Assembly (NCBI RefSeq): GCF_002915175.1
Contig: NZ_NXEJ01000002.1
Location: forward strand, 390,857 to 454,856
DNA from: Agrobacterium rosae
GTDB lineage: Bacteria > Pseudomonadota > Alphaproteobacteria > Rhizobiales > Rhizobiaceae
Direction of reading: 5' to 3'
DNA: 64,000 bases
Made by a program: the position numbers and the translations under genes. The notes under the pieces are model-generated. The model was not told the origin of the DNA. It saw nothing but the letters and a program-made list of their open reading frames with translations, and made no database searches. This document shows, piece by piece, positions 44,925 to 55,304 of this stretch (within the stretch, counting starts at the first letter, position 1; every line of letters begins with the position of its first letter).

Positions 44925-45628
44925 CGATATCAAGGGAAGACATGGCCCGCTTGGCGGATGAATATGTCCTCGGCCTTCTCGATGACGACGAAAGCCGACG
45001 CGTGGAGACCGAAAGCCACAAGGATGACGAACTGCGCGATGCCATCGCCACGAGCCGCGAACGCTTTCTGCCGCTCGACCTATCCGTGGACGAAGCCACG
45101 CCAAGCGCGTCGCTCTGGCAGCGGATCGATGCCGATTTGAGTGGCACGCAAGAAAAGCAGAACGCTCACGAGCGTCCCGCCCCATCCAACGACAACCGTC
45201 TCCATGTCTGGAAGCGAACAGCCGTCGCGTCTCTGGCTGCATCGCTGTTGCTGACCGCAAGTCTCGGCTGGTCTCTAATGCGCAAGGTGGACCCGGTCGT
45301 CATCGCGATTTTGCTGAACGATGCGGGCGAACCCCAGGCGATCGTCGAGGATTTCAGCAATGAACAGGCCAGCATCCGTCTGCTTGCCGACTTCACTGTG
45401 CCTGAGGGGAAAACCATGCAGGTCTGGACCCTTCCCAACCAGGAAACCGGCCCTGTTTCCCTAGGGCTGCTGAACGAACATCGCTCCGCCAAACTCGCAA
45501 CGCCATCGCTTCCGCGGCCCAAGGACAAACAGCTCTACGAAATCACGCTGGAGCAAACAGGCGGATCGCCAACGGGCAGGCCGACAGGGCCGATATTGGT
45601 CAAGGGACTTGCGAAGATACCGTTGTAG
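44921..45628 (+). CDS. Anti-sigma factor (RskA/anti-sigma-K type)
   Basis: 235 residues from the ATG at 44921, overlapping the sigma stop (ATGA). The cytosolic N-terminal helical part (ISREDMARLADEYVLGLLDD) binds sigma; one transmembrane helix lies near 100-118 (ASLAASLLLTASLGWSLM); the periplasmic part has the RskA pattern FTVPEGKTMQVWTLP. It should hold the sigma factor inactive until a cell-envelope signal arrives. No zinc-binding HxxxCxxC motif is present. Confidence 0.92.
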   Translation: MTISREDMARLADEYVLGLLDDDESRRVETESHKDDELRDAIATSRERFLPLDLSVDEATPSASLWQRIDADLSGTQEKQNAHERPAPSNDNRLHVWKRTAVASLAASLLLTASLGWSLMRKVDPVVIAILLNDAGEPQAIVEDFSNEQASIRLLADFTVPEGKTMQVWTLPNQETGPVSLGLLNEHRSAKLATPSLPRPKDKQLYEITLEQTGGSPTGRPTGPILVKGLAKIPL

Positions 45629-45674
45629 TGACGCACCGGATACGTCGTTTTTTGACGATGGCTTCGGCGGATGG

Positions 45675-45890
45675 TCATACGCCATCGCGCCCTTCACTCG
45701 GCACCCACCCCCTCGTGTAGCCTCTGCCCATTGCAACAACGGCCAGACTGAGCTGGTGCTGCAGGTGTTCAATCTCTTCCTGCATCGCTTCGATAGCGGC
45801 TGTGGCGTCTCCGTCATGGCATTGCAAAATGTATTCAGCCACATCTTTGACGGCTTTGGTTATCTCCGGCTGCACGTTCTCAATCTCCAT
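45675..45890 (-). CDS. Small hypothetical protein
   Basis: 71 residues, acidic and helical with coiled-coil character (EYILQCHDGDATAAIEAMQE, EIEHLQHQLSLAVVAMGRG). TGAGG precedes the ATG at 9 bases. Residues 1-50 have coding-like composition. I recognise no family. Convergent to the anti-sigma gene. Confidence 0.6.
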   Translation of the reverse strand: MEIENVQPEITKAVKDVAEYILQCHDGDATAAIEAMQEEIEHLQHQLSLAVVAMGRGYTRGWVPSEGRDGV

Positions 45891-46051
45891 TTTTCAGAGC
45901 CTCAATGCCGCATGGTCAGTGGAAACACCCGCCCCGGTGTCAATGACGTTCTACTTATGTTCTCAATATTGAATGAGTCAACAAGACTTTTTATCGGGTT
46001 GCAGACCCTTCGGTTTTCACGTTAGGTGCCGAGACTGACGGAAGATGGGAT

Positions 46052-46252
46052 TTGCAATTGAGCGGGCCGGAAGATCCTGCGGGAAAAACACAGCGACGAA
46101 GACGCGCCATCTGGCCGTGGCTGGTATTGTTCGCTATCACGCTTTTGGCGATTTATGCCTATGGGCAGGCCGTTACTGCCTGGGAGGGTATGGTCAGGAC
46201 GTGGCGGGACCTCGTCCAGCTTTTTTGGTGGATTATTCCTGATGGACAGTAG
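46052..46252 (+). CDS. Small single-helix membrane protein
   Basis: 66 residues from a TTG at 46052 with GGAAGATGGGA before it. The basic segment KTQRRRRAIWPW is followed by one transmembrane helix (LVLFAITLLAIYAYGQAV) and a Trp-rich end (TWRDLVQLFWWIIPDGQ). An overlapping ATG frame at 46045 is less plausible. Family unknown. It stops 7 bases before the tRNA gene end. Confidence 0.5.
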   Translation: MQLSGPEDPAGKTQRRRRAIWPWLVLFAITLLAIYAYGQAVTAWEGMVRTWRDLVQLFWWIIPDGQ

Positions 46253-46259
46253 AAAAACA

Positions 46260-46336
46260 TGGCGCACCCGACAGGATTCGAACCTGTGACCTTTGGAATC
46301 GGAATCCAACACTCTATCCAGCTGAGCTACGGGTGC
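46260..46336 (-). tRNA. tRNA-Arg (anticodon CCG)
   Basis: 77 bases on the minus strand with a perfect acceptor stem (GCACCCG / CGGGTGC), D-arm GCTCAGCTGGATAGAGT, anticodon loop TTCCGAT giving CCG, T-arm loop TTCGAAT and an encoded CCA. It reads CGG codons. Confidence 0.97.
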
Positions 46337-46795
46337 ATCCGTGTGTGCGATGAATCGCATCTGACAGCGATTGGTTCTTAACCCAGCTTGTCTTTCGCAT
46401 CAATGCGTAAAATTGATATGGCGTTCTGTGAAGCGGTGGTTATGCAGAAATTCCTGTTTAAATATTGGTTTTTCTCGCTCAAAAATTGAACAATAAAATA
46501 TTGGGACGATGAAATTTTGAGTATTTTTTTGACGATTGTCCCTTTCATCATTTGTCGTTTGACCTTCGTATAAATCATATGGCTTCCTGTCGGAGATGGG
46601 GATTTCTTAGGGGGCGGCGCGTTAAACGCGGAGATAAATATGCAGCCTCTGTTATGTTTGCGCTAACTTGAGACGACGCTGATAAGTCACGGAGCAAAAC
46701 TTTATATCTTTGCTTTATCTATTATTAAACCTTGTTCTAATAAACATAATTGGGTAATTTGAGAATAATTCAAAGGCGAATCAAAGGGGACGGAT
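46337..46795. other. AT-rich non-coding gap
   Basis: 459 bases, clearly more AT-rich than the surroundings. A 66-codon minus-strand frame (46378-46578) has no ribosome site and a composition explained by the AT-rich DNA. The region should hold the promoters of the tRNA gene and of the MarR gene. AT-richness next to a tRNA gene may be a remnant of an old insertion, but no att duplication or integrase is visible. Confidence 0.5.
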
Positions 46796-47305
46796 ATGAC
46801 GATAGGTCTCGCATTCGAGCATGGCAGAGGTAAGATGACCTATGTGGAGGCTGATGAAGCGCCACTGGTTTCCAAAGGTGAAATTGATTATTCGATCCTA
46901 TCCGAAGCTGTTGTTTATCGGCTGCGACGTGCTCAGCTATCGGTTGTGAGCGAGTTTAACGAGAGCCTGTTCGAATTCGGCCTTCGACCCGCCGATTTTT
47001 CAGTTTTGATCGTCGTCGCCAACAATACCGGCTTGAAGCAGAGCGATGTGGCCGAAGCGCTGGGAATTCAGCGTGCTAACTTCGTGGCCATTATCGATGG
47101 TCTCGAGGACAAGGGGCTTCTGCAAAGACGCCGGTCCGATTCCGACCGCCGTGTCCACTATATTGAGATGACTGACGAAGGTCGTTCCGTTCTGGAAGAG
47201 ATTTCCCAGATATGGAAAAGTCACGAAGCCAAGTTGATCGATCGTCTCGGTGGCGAAAAAGCGCGTGACCAGCTGGTTGGCCTTCTGCGCCGTATTCAGG
47301 ACTGA
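46796..47305 (+). CDS. MarR-family transcriptional regulator
   Basis: 169 residues with a winged helix: LKQSDVAEALGIQRANFVAI, DGLEDKGLLQRRRSDSDRRV HYIEMTDEG matches the MarR wing. An ATG at codon 14 is an alternative start. Phenolic ligands are common in this family; the target here is unknown and the neighbours do not help. A strong terminator follows. Confidence 0.92.
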   Translation: MTIGLAFEHGRGKMTYVEADEAPLVSKGEIDYSILSEAVVYRLRRAQLSVVSEFNESLFEFGLRPADFSVLIVVANNTGLKQSDVAEALGIQRANFVAIIDGLEDKGLLQRRRSDSDRRVHYIEMTDEGRSVLEEISQIWKSHEAKLIDRLGGEKARDQLVGLLRRIQD

Positions 47306-47338
47306 TCAACGCAGTTCCTGATCAAGTGTCTAGGATTG

Positions 47339-47369
47339 AAAAGGTGCGGTTCTGTCGCACCTTTTTTAT
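47339..47369 (+). terminator. Rho-independent terminator after the MarR gene
   Basis: A 10-bp stem (AAAAGGTGCG / CGCACCTTTT) with a 7-base loop and a T-run. It lies between the convergent MarR and xylose-ATPase genes; the reverse strand has fewer T, so it mainly serves the plus strand. Confidence 0.9.
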
Positions 47370-47383
47370 TGCTTTTCGCGCTC

Positions 47384-48166
<783 letters not shown>

Positions 48167-48186
48167 ATCGGAAACTCCTCTTTTTA

Positions 48187-49500
48187 TTATTTGGCTCTGG
48201 CGCGATAAACGGTGTCCAGCCACACGGCCATGACAAGCACGATGCCGATGACAATGCTCTGCAAAGGCGTATCCATTCCCAGAAGCACCATGCCGGAATT
48301 GAGCGATTGCATGACAACCGCACCCAGAATGGCACCAGCTATGGTGCCGGCGCCACCGGCGAGCGAGGTGCCGCCGATGACGGCTGCGGCGATGGTATAT
48401 AGCTCGTCCAGCGTGCCTTGCGCATTGGTCGCGGCATTGAGGCGGGCTGTGGAGATGGCCGCCGCTATGGCGCAGAGCGCGCCCATCAGCGCAAAAATCC
48501 TGACCGTGACCCAGCGTGTCTTGATGCCAGCCAGCACCGCGGCCTCCGGGTTGCCGCCGATAGCAAACACATAACGACCGAAGCGGGTGCGGTTGGTGAT
48601 GAAGTTCATGACGATGGCGATGCCAAGGGCAATCAGCACCGGTATGGCGATGCCCAGGGATATCTCCAGCCCCGCATCCGGCCATGCCATATTGTTGGCC
48701 TCGGCATATTTGCGGGCGAGATTGGTGGGCATGTAATAGCTGTTCAGAACCTCTACGGAGCCGAGCACGATTCCACAGCCGATCAGGCCCATAAAATACT
48801 CGGCCCAAACAGGCTTCAGCGGAAAGCCAAACCGTTTGCGCTGTCTTCGCGAATTGAGGATGGATAAAACGATGAGGACGCAGGCGATGATGCCGACGAC
48901 CCAGCTTGCCGTTGCGCCGATGGAGCCATCGGCACCGCCACCCATCAGGCGGAAACGTGTATCCATAGGCGCGACCGTTGCGCCGCTGGTCACCATCCAG
49001 GCCGCTCCGCGCCACACCAGAAGGCCACCGAGCGTCACGATGAAGGATGGCACGTTCATGAAAGCGATGATGACACCCTGAAATGCGCCGATGGCGGCAC
49101 CCAGTGCGATGCCGACGCTCAAAGCCACCATCCATGACATGGGGTGGTCGTAGCCGAGCCAGCCGGGCAGAAACCGCGTCTGTGTCACGGCCATGATCAT
49201 GCCGACGAAGCCAAGGATCGACCCGACCGACAGGTCGATATTGCGGGTGACGATGACGAGCACCATGCCGGTGGCCATGACCGAAACGGATGCAGCCTGC
49301 ACCGAGAGGTTCCAGAGATTGCGTGATGTCAGGAAGAGGCCGCCCGACAGAATTTCAAAACCAACCCAGATCGCGAAGAGTGCAATCACCATGCCCAGCA
49401 GGCGGGTGTCTATTTCCGTCGCGTTCAAGAAACGGCGCAACGGGTTTCCCCGCTCTGTCTGTGCACCGGACGATGGTGCGGCAATGGTTTGTTCCGCCAT
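48187..49500 (-). CDS. xylH: Xylose ABC transporter permease XylH
   Basis: 437 residues with about ten to eleven helices, longer than RbsC as is typical for XylH. The [17 protein letters not shown] motif and [20 protein letters not shown] are the family stretches. It is the membrane channel for xylose with XylF and the single-domain ATPase; 20 bases separate it from the ATPase gene. Confidence 0.93.
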   Translation of the reverse strand: MAEQTIAAPSSGAQTERGNPLRRFLNATEIDTRLLGMVIALFAIWVGFEILSGGLFLTSRNLWNLSVQAASVSVMATGMVLVIVTRNIDLSVGSILGFVGMIMAVTQTRFLPGWLGYDHPMSWMVALSVGIALGAAIGAFQGVIIAFMNVPSFIVTLGGLLVWRGAAWMVTSGATVAPMDTRFRLMGGGADGSIGATASWVVGIIACVLIVLSILNSRRQRKRFGFPLKPVWAEYFMGLIGCGIVLGSVEVLNSYYMPTNLARKYAEANNMAWPDAGLEISLGIAIPVLIALGIAIVMNFITNRTRFGRYVFAIGGNPEAAVLAGIKTRWVTVRIFALMGALCAIAAAISTARLNAATNAQGTLDELYTIAAAVIGGTSLAGGAGTIAGAILGAVVMQSLNSGMVLLGMDTPLQSIVIGIVLVMAVWLDTVYRARAK

Positions 49501-49635
49501 GTTTCTAGTGCTCCCTGAAATATATCATGACTTGCACGTCCCGGTGCCGCCGCAGGGTAAACCCTGCGACGCTTTCGGTTGAGATCTCCCGAAATGAATG
49601 CCGTTGTGCTTCAGTTCGGGAGGCTCGTTACGGCT

Positions 49636-50676
49636 TTATTTGCACGCGGCGGCAGTGCCAGCTTTCACGCCCTGGCAAAGTTCGCTCTTGGTGATCCATT
49701 TGGCATCCAGAACAACGTTCAGATTGTCCTTGGTTATGGCCTGTGGCTCTAGGAAGTATGAGCTCATTTCAACACCATTGGTGCCGCCCTTGAATTTGAC
49801 GGTGCCTTCAAGCGATTCCATCTTCGTACCCTTGGCCAGCGCAACGGCGACTTCGCCCGCCTTTTTGCCGAGCTTACGGCTGTCTTTCCAAACGGAAACA
49901 GTCTGGGTGCCGAGTGCCACGCGGTTCAGTGCCGCCTTGTCGCCATCCTGACCGGAAACGGGGACAGAGCCGGCAAGACCCTGCGCTTCAAGGGCTGCGA
50001 CAACGCCGCCTGCCATGCCATCATTGGACGAGACGACCGCATCGACCTTGTTGTTGTTGGCGGTTAGGAACTGCTCCATGTTCTTCTGAGCGATTTCCGG
50101 CTTCCAGCCGTCGGTATAGGCTTCGCCGACATTCTTGATCTTGCCGGACGCGATGGCGTCTTTCAGCACTTCCATCTGGCCGGAGAAGACAAAGTTGGCG
50201 TTCGGGTCCGTCGAGCCGCCCTTGATGAAGACGTAATTGCCCGTCGGCTTGATCTTGAAGACTTCCTTGGCCTGCAAGCGGCCGACTTCCTTGTTGTCGA
50301 AGGTGATGTAGTAGGTGCTGGGGTTTTCGATCAGGCGGTCATAACCGACGACTGGAATGCCTTCGGCATTGGCCTTCTCGATGGCTGGCCCAATCGCGCT
50401 GGAATCCTGCGCAAGCACGATCAGTGCATTGGCACCCTGCGCAATAAGACTTTCGATGTCGGTCAGCTGCTTTGCGGCGGATGTCTGCGCATCTGCGGAA
50501 ATGTATTTTGCACCGGACGCTTTCAGCGCGTCCTTGATGGCGGCTTCGTCGGTCTTCCAGCGTTCTTCCTGGAAGTTCGACCAGGACACGCCGACAACGA
50601 GATCGGCAGCAACGGCGACCGTATGCAGAGAAACGAGTACGGCTGTACCCGCCAACAACTTGGCAAATGAATTCAT
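49636..50676 (-). CDS. xylF: D-xylose-binding periplasmic protein XylF
   Basis: 346 residues with a signal peptide (cleavage near AVAADL). The type I periplasmic fold has the E. coli XylF features: [83 protein letters not shown]. It is the first gene of the xyl operon; the palindromic XylR-type site lies 90 bases upstream. The 135 bases after it before xylH include only spacer. Confidence 0.94.
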   Translation of the reverse strand: MNSFAKLLAGTAVLVSLHTVAVAADLVVGVSWSNFQEERWKTDEAAIKDALKASGAKYISADAQTSAAKQLTDIESLIAQGANALIVLAQDSSAIGPAIEKANAEGIPVVGYDRLIENPSTYYITFDNKEVGRLQAKEVFKIKPTGNYVFIKGGSTDPNANFVFSGQMEVLKDAIASGKIKNVGEAYTDGWKPEIAQKNMEQFLTANNNKVDAVVSSNDGMAGGVVAALEAQGLAGSVPVSGQDGDKAALNRVALGTQTVSVWKDSRKLGKKAGEVAVALAKGTKMESLEGTVKFKGGTNGVEMSSYFLEPQAITKDNLNVVLDAKWITKSELCQGVKAGTAAACK

Positions 50677-50765
50677 GATGTCCTCCCGGGTAACGACGAA
50701 ACGCTAAGGCACCTCCATGCCCGCGCGATCGCCTGAAAACCTGCCGAGCTACGCCAAAAGCATTT

Positions 50766-50784
50766 TTTCTCGACAGTCGAGAAA
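50766..50784. promoter_or_regulatory. Perfect 19-bp palindrome, candidate XylR operator
   Basis: TTTCTCGACAGTCGAGAAA, arms of 9 bp about a central A, lies midway between xylF and the ROK gene. Size, symmetry and place match operators of ROK-family sugar repressors. Confidence 0.75.
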
Positions 50785-50904
50785 TTAAATGTCAGAGAAT
50801 CCTGAGACTGTCAACAGGCGGTACCAGCGGCTTTCGTGGCCTTGGTTGCGGCTTGGTCCCACAAGGTTTATGGCGGTGAAAACAGGCGGAGGAACCGGAG
50901 CGCA

Positions 50905-52143
50905 ATGTCGGCCATAGCAAGCACAGAGCTGGTGCGACAACAAAACAGTCTACGAACGTTGACCGCCCTGCGCCGCCATGGCGACCTTTCACACACAGAC
51001 CTTGCCGCATTGACCGGTCTTGCTTCGGCCACCGTATCTGTCATCACCGCCGAGCTGGAGCGTGTCGAGCTCATCAAACGAACCGAGCAACAGGCATCGT
51101 CGGGCAGGGGGCGCCCCAGGGTGCTGTTTCAGCCAAACCGGCGCTTTGGCTATGTCGCAGTGGTCGTCATATCCTCCGATGCGGTCCAATATTCGCTGGT
51201 AGATTTCACCGGTACGCTGATGGACCGCTTCGCAGAGGGCAGGGCCGCTGACACGGGTGCTGATTTCGGTCGAGCGGTTCTAGACGGCCTGCTGAGGCTC
51301 GCCAGCCGTTCCAAGATTGCCCCTAGCGCCGTGCTGCACATATCCATCAGCAGCAAAGGGTTGGTCGATCCCACCAGTGCGACCCTGGTCTGGTCCCCCG
51401 TTTTGGGGGAGGTGCGGGTGGAGTTTCGAGAAGTGCTGTCTTCTCATTTCCAGGCGCGGATCTACCTGTACAACGAAACGCTGCTGGCAGCAGAAGCGCT
51501 CTGGGTTCGTACACGCCAGGAAACGGGTCAGACAGGTACCCTCGCAGCCCTTTCATTGGGGCATAGCATCGGGCTTGGTGTCGCGCGCGAGCGTGATAAT
51601 GAGCGCGCCGATGTCGTTGCACCCAATTTCGGGCATATGCTGCACATGCCGGATGGAGCGCTGTGTCGTTGCGGTGCGAAGGGGTGCGTCGAGGCCTATT
51701 GTGGGTTCTACGGAATTTTGCGTTCGGCTTTCGAGGTTCCAACAAATACGATCCCCGCGAAATTCGTACCCATTGCAGAGGTGGAAAAGATCGCCGCTTC
51801 CGCCCGCTCCGGCAACCGCATGGCGGCCTTTGCCTTTCGGCAAGCAGGGCTGGCGCTCGGGAACGGACTTTCACGGTTGTTCAGCCTGTACGGCCATATG
51901 CCCGTTTTCGTGACCGGGCCGGGGACACGTTTCTTCGACCTGCTGAAAGCCAGCATTCATGATGGTATGGTGCAGACGAATGCCATCCGGATTGGCGGTG
52001 TACCGCAGATCACAATCGTGCCAGATGAGCAGACTTTGGTTTTCGAAGGCCATATGGGGCTTGCATTGTCCCGTCTGGACGGAGATATCGTGATGTCTGG
52101 CATGGCAGCGCCGCAGATATCTCAAGCGCCGCTGGCACGTTGA
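50905..52143 (+). CDS. xylR: ROK-family repressor, XylR-like
   Basis: 412 residues from the ATG at 50905, with GGAGGAACCGGAG before it. The N-terminal winged HTH (LTALRRHGDLSHTDLAALTG, LASATVSVITAELE) precedes a ROK sugar-binding domain with the zinc motif CRCGAKGCVEAYC. In this family xylose releases the repressor from DNA. Divergent from xylFHG, with the palindrome between. Confidence 0.9.
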   Translation: MSAIASTELVRQQNSLRTLTALRRHGDLSHTDLAALTGLASATVSVITAELERVELIKRTEQQASSGRGRPRVLFQPNRRFGYVAVVVISSDAVQYSLVDFTGTLMDRFAEGRAADTGADFGRAVLDGLLRLASRSKIAPSAVLHISISSKGLVDPTSATLVWSPVLGEVRVEFREVLSSHFQARIYLYNETLLAAEALWVRTRQETGQTGTLAALSLGHSIGLGVARERDNERADVVAPNFGHMLHMPDGALCRCGAKGCVEAYCGFYGILRSAFEVPTNTIPAKFVPIAEVEKIAASARSGNRMAAFAFRQAGLALGNGLSRLFSLYGHMPVFVTGPGTRFFDLLKASIHDGMVQTNAIRIGGVPQITIVPDEQTLVFEGHMGLALSRLDGDIVMSGMAAPQISQAPLAR

Positions 52144-52154
52144 ATGGAGACGAT

Positions 52155-52385
52155 ATGCTGATCATCGATACGAGCCACCCCATCTACCGGCCTCTGTGGG
52201 TCAGGCTGCTGATCGTCGGGTTCTGCGCGGGCTGGGCCATCATCGAGTTCGTCAATCACGAGATTTTCTGGGCGACCGTTGTGGGTGGTGTTGCGGTATA
52301 TTCCGCCTACGTTCTGCTGATCACCTTCAAGCCACCGCCGGAAAAGGTCGAGGAACCTGCATCCGTCCCACCTGACGAAGCGTAG
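52155..52385 (+). CDS. Small membrane protein
   Basis: 76 residues from the ATG at 52155 with GGAG before it (a TTG at 52140 overlaps the previous stop region). Two hydrophobic helices (about 15-32 and 38-57) and an acidic, Pro-rich tail (PPPEKVEEPASVPPDEA). Family unknown. 11 bases after xylR and probably cotranscribed. Confidence 0.75.
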   Translation: MLIIDTSHPIYRPLWVRLLIVGFCAGWAIIEFVNHEIFWATVVGGVAVYSAYVLLITFKPPPEKVEEPASVPPDEA

Positions 52386-52835
52386 TTATCTCTCGAGAAA
52401 CCGAATCGCCTGATCGATCAGCAGATTGGCAGCCGTCATGCGCCGGTTGGCGTTATCCCGGAATTGTGGACTGACCGCATCTGGATGATTGAGGCGTGCG
52501 AAGCTTCGGCGCTTTTCACTCAGACTCTCCACGGTGTCCTTTTCCCCGATTGCCAGTTCGTCCGAGACGTCGCTGAGTGATGTTTTTTCCAGATAGGCTG
52601 GCATCTGTTCCGGTTCAGGGGCAGGCGGCGGTAATGGCTCCTCCAGAAAGCCGAGATACGAATCAAGGGGAAGGTTGGACGTTGCCGGGTCTTGAGTCGC
52701 GGTGTCGAAGACGAGACTGGCACTGAAGCTTTTGATGCCGGAGGCGGATGCCGTCTCTTCGATTTGTGGATTGTCTTCCACCTCACGCTCGAGGCGTTCC
52801 ACCACTGACTGAAAAACGGACTGTCCGAACAGCAT
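52386..52835 (-). CDS. Hypothetical protein with a degenerate J-domain-like C-terminus
   Basis: 149 residues. The N-terminal 85 are acidic and Pro-rich, with no known domain. The last 40 read LSEKRRSFARLNHPDAVSPQ FRDNANRRMTAANLLIDQAI with an HPD tripeptide between two helices, as in DnaJ J-domains, followed by an N-x-A-Y-like segment replaced by N-L-L-I. If the HPD is functional it could stimulate an Hsp70. The relation is a motif match only. Confidence 0.6.
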   Translation of the reverse strand: MLFGQSVFQSVVERLEREVEDNPQIEETASASGIKSFSASLVFDTATQDPATSNLPLDSYLGFLEEPLPPPAPEPEQMPAYLEKTSLSDVSDELAIGEKDTVESLSEKRRSFARLNHPDAVSPQFRDNANRRMTAANLLIDQAIRFLER

Positions 52836-52895
52836 CTAAACTTTCCTGTTGATCTGTCGATTCGATCACACGAACGTGGCGTCTGGCTTGCGTCG

Positions 52896-53888
52896 TCAGG
52901 TCCAGGTCAGGTTGAGGCTTTCTTCCAGCACCAGATCGTAGAGCAGTTGGGCACTGGGCGGCAATGCGCGGTCCTTGGTGACGATCAGGCTGTAGGGTTT
53001 GACGTTGAGCTCGAACTCGGTTGGGAGAATTCTGATATCGCCCATTGGCGAGTGCTGACCTGAAACGAACTGCGCCATTTCAAAGGCAATCGGCGCTATT
53101 GCGTTGGTTTGCGTCACGATGGCCAGCGTCAGGACGATCGACGGGGTGTTGATGATGTTGCGGGGCAAAGCGACGCCCTGAGACAAGAAAACGTCTTCCA
53201 TGGTTCGTCTTAACAGCGCGCCGGGTGGCTGAAACACCCAGTCGTACTCCGACAAATCCTCCAGTTGCGCTGGCGCGGCTTGCAGAAGAGGATGGTCCTT
53301 TCTTACCAGAAGACAGGCGCGTTCGATGCCGATCTCATGGGCGTTAAAGAGGGCGGGATCGATGTCATCAGGTATGCGGCCAATGACGAAATCATGGCGG
53401 GCGGCGAGCAGCTCCCGGGCCAAAATGTTGCTGGTCTCGACCTGCACATTGACCTCGATGCCGGGATAGGTGTCCATCGCCTTGCGAAGCGCGGGCACCA
53501 CCAAGCTGATCGCTGGCGCGGTCACGGAGCCGATAAAGACCGATCCGCCGCTGCCGGATTTCATCTGCGCCAGTTCGCGGCTGGCCTCTCTCAACTCGAG
53601 AAGAATCTTTTTTGCGCGTTTTGCAAGGGCTTCACCAAACTGCGTCAGCACGACTCCCCGAGATGCGCGCTGACATAAGGGGCTCTTAACAATGGCCTCC
53701 ATTTCGGACAACATGCGCGATGCGGCAGGTTGGGTCATATTCAGCGCTGCCGCCGCAGCACTTACCTGGCCGTGTTCTTCAATGGTCACAAGCATGCGCA
53801 AATGGGACATTTTCAGCCCTGCGCGCAACAGGGGGTTGTCTTCAGTTAACGACAAAAATTCGAAACTGTTCGTTCCATTTCGTTCCAT
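52896..53888 (-). CDS. gbpR: LysR-family regulator GbpR
   Basis: 330 residues. The N-terminal HTH is LRMLVTIEEHGQVSAAAAAL NMTQPAASRMLSEME; the C-terminal effector domain follows (FIGSVTAPAISLVVPALRKA, EYDWVFQPPGALLRR). In Agrobacterium GbpR, encoded next to chvE, controls chvE in response to sugars. Same divergent arrangement here, with candidate operator dyads between the two starts. Confidence 0.92.
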   Translation of the reverse strand: MERNGTNSFEFLSLTEDNPLLRAGLKMSHLRMLVTIEEHGQVSAAAAALNMTQPAASRMLSEMEAIVKSPLCQRASRGVVLTQFGEALAKRAKKILLELREASRELAQMKSGSGGSVFIGSVTAPAISLVVPALRKAMDTYPGIEVNVQVETSNILARELLAARHDFVIGRIPDDIDPALFNAHEIGIERACLLVRKDHPLLQAAPAQLEDLSEYDWVFQPPGALLRRTMEDVFLSQGVALPRNIINTPSIVLTLAIVTQTNAIAPIAFEMAQFVSGQHSPMGDIRILPTEFELNVKPYSLIVTKDRALPPSAQLLYDLVLEESLNLTWT

Positions 53889-53942
53889 AAAGTGCCGTTT
53901 CCGCCGCGTTAAAAAATGGTTGATGGGATTATATCGATTTAA

Positions 53943-53960
53943 TATATCAAAAATGATATA
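53943..53960. promoter_or_regulatory. AT-rich dyad between gbpR and chvE
   Basis: TATATCA-AAAA-TGATATA, a perfect 7-bp inverted repeat 55 bases before the gbpR start. AT-rich dyads of this kind are typical LysR-type sites, so it is a candidate GbpR site. Confidence 0.55.
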
Positions 53961-54040
53961 GGAAAAGTCTTATATTGTATTTGACAGTTATATGGATTCA
54001 GAACAGTTTGCGCCGGTGCCGAGGAGGAGCGGTGAAAGAT

Positions 54041-54060
54041 CGGATTGTGTTTGCAATCCG
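54041..54060. promoter_or_regulatory. Second dyad upstream of chvE
   Basis: CGGATTG-TGTTTG-CAATCCG, a perfect 7-bp inverted repeat 92-111 bases before the chvE start. It may be an operator or overlap the chvE promoter. Confidence 0.5.
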
Positions 54061-54151
54061 TTCGAGTAAGTTAGACTCCTACGCTCGGGCGTGAATTTGT
54101 CGGGGCATCGTGGAGTATGATGCCTAAAAGGGTTTCAAGGGAGAGAGTTTT

Positions 54152-55216
54152 ATGAAATCAGTCATTTCGTTGTTTGCAGCCTGTGCCATCGGCGCTGCAG
54201 CATTTGCTTCGCCTGTATGGGCGCAGGACAAGGGCGCTGTCGGCATTGCTATGCCAACGAAGTCCTCCGCACGCTGGATCGACGATGGTAACAACATCGT
54301 CAAGCAGCTTCAGGAAGCCGGTTACACAACCGATCTTCAGTATGCTGACGACGACATTCCGAATCAGCTTTCCCAGATCGAGAACATGGTCACCAAGGGC
54401 GTTAAGGTCCTGGTTATCGCGTCCATCGACGGCACCACGCTGTCGGACGTTCTCAAGCAGGCTGGCCAGCAGGGCATTAAGGTCATCGCTTATGACCGCC
54501 TGATCCGCAACAGCGGCGACGTCAGCTACTACGCCACGTTCGACAACTTCCAGGTTGGCGTTCTGCAGGCGACTTCGATTGCTGACAAGCTTGGCCTGAA
54601 AGACGGCAAGGGTCCATTCAACATCGAACTGTTCGGCGGTTCGCCAGACGACAACAACGCCTTCTTCTTCTATGATGGCGCAATGTCTGTTCTCAAGCCT
54701 TACATCGACAGCGGTAAGCTCGTCGTGAAGTCCGGCCAGATGGGCATGGACAAGGTCGGTACGCTGCGTTGGGATCCTGCAACAGCCCAGGCACGCATGG
54801 ACAACCTTCTGTCTGCTTACTACACAGACGCAAAGGTTGACGCCGTTCTGTCGCCTTACGATGGTATCTCCATCGGCATCATCTCCTCGCTCAAGGGCGT
54901 AGGCTATGGCTCGAAGGACCAGCCACTGCCGGTCGTTTCCGGTCAGGACGCTGAAGTTCCTTCCGTCAAGTCGATCATTGCTGGCGAACAGTATTCCACC
55001 ATCTTCAAGGACACACGCGAACTCGCTAAGGTCACTGTTGGCATGGTCAACGCTGCGATGCAGGGCAAAGAGCCTGAAGTCAACGACACCAAGACCTATG
55101 AAAATGGCGTCAAAGTCGTTCCTTCCTACCTGCTGAAGCCAGTTGCTGTTACCAAGGAGAACTACAAGCAGGTTCTCGTTGATGGCGGTTACTACAAAGA
55201 AGACCAGCTCAAGTAA
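54152..55216 (+). CDS. chvE: Sugar-binding protein ChvE (multiple sugar ABC transporter)
   Basis: 354 residues with a signal peptide (cleavage near VWAQDK). The mature type I binding protein ([68 protein letters not shown]) matches Agrobacterium ChvE. It binds galactose, glucose, arabinose and others for uptake, and in A. tumefaciens also signals through VirA to boost vir genes; this window does not show whether VirA exists here. AAGGGAGAG precedes the ATG. It is followed by gguA, gguB and gguC. Confidence 0.95.
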   Translation: MKSVISLFAACAIGAAAFASPVWAQDKGAVGIAMPTKSSARWIDDGNNIVKQLQEAGYTTDLQYADDDIPNQLSQIENMVTKGVKVLVIASIDGTTLSDVLKQAGQQGIKVIAYDRLIRNSGDVSYYATFDNFQVGVLQATSIADKLGLKDGKGPFNIELFGGSPDDNNAFFFYDGAMSVLKPYIDSGKLVVKSGQMGMDKVGTLRWDPATAQARMDNLLSAYYTDAKVDAVLSPYDGISIGIISSLKGVGYGSKDQPLPVVSGQDAEVPSVKSIIAGEQYSTIFKDTRELAKVTVGMVNAAMQGKEPEVNDTKTYENGVKVVPSYLLKPVAVTKENYKQVLVDGGYYKEDQLK

Positions 55217-55304
55217 GATTATATGACCGTGGCGGGGGTGGGCGTGATGTCCATCCCCGCTTCTCCACATAAGAACGCCGGACTGTACGGCGCTGGATTT
55301 TGAC

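Noticed and set aside
46378..46578. 66-codon minus-strand frame in the AT-rich gap
   Set aside because: No ribosome site and composition explained by AT-rich DNA.
46260..46795. Genomic island integrated at the tRNA-Arg gene
   Set aside because: AT-rich DNA beside the tRNA was suggestive, but no integrase and no duplicated tRNA end are visible.
48167..49135. Upstream in-frame extension of the xylose ATPase across the permease gene
   Set aside because: It lies in a different frame from xylH and translates to composition without a domain; the GAGGAG site and ATG at 48166 mark the real start.
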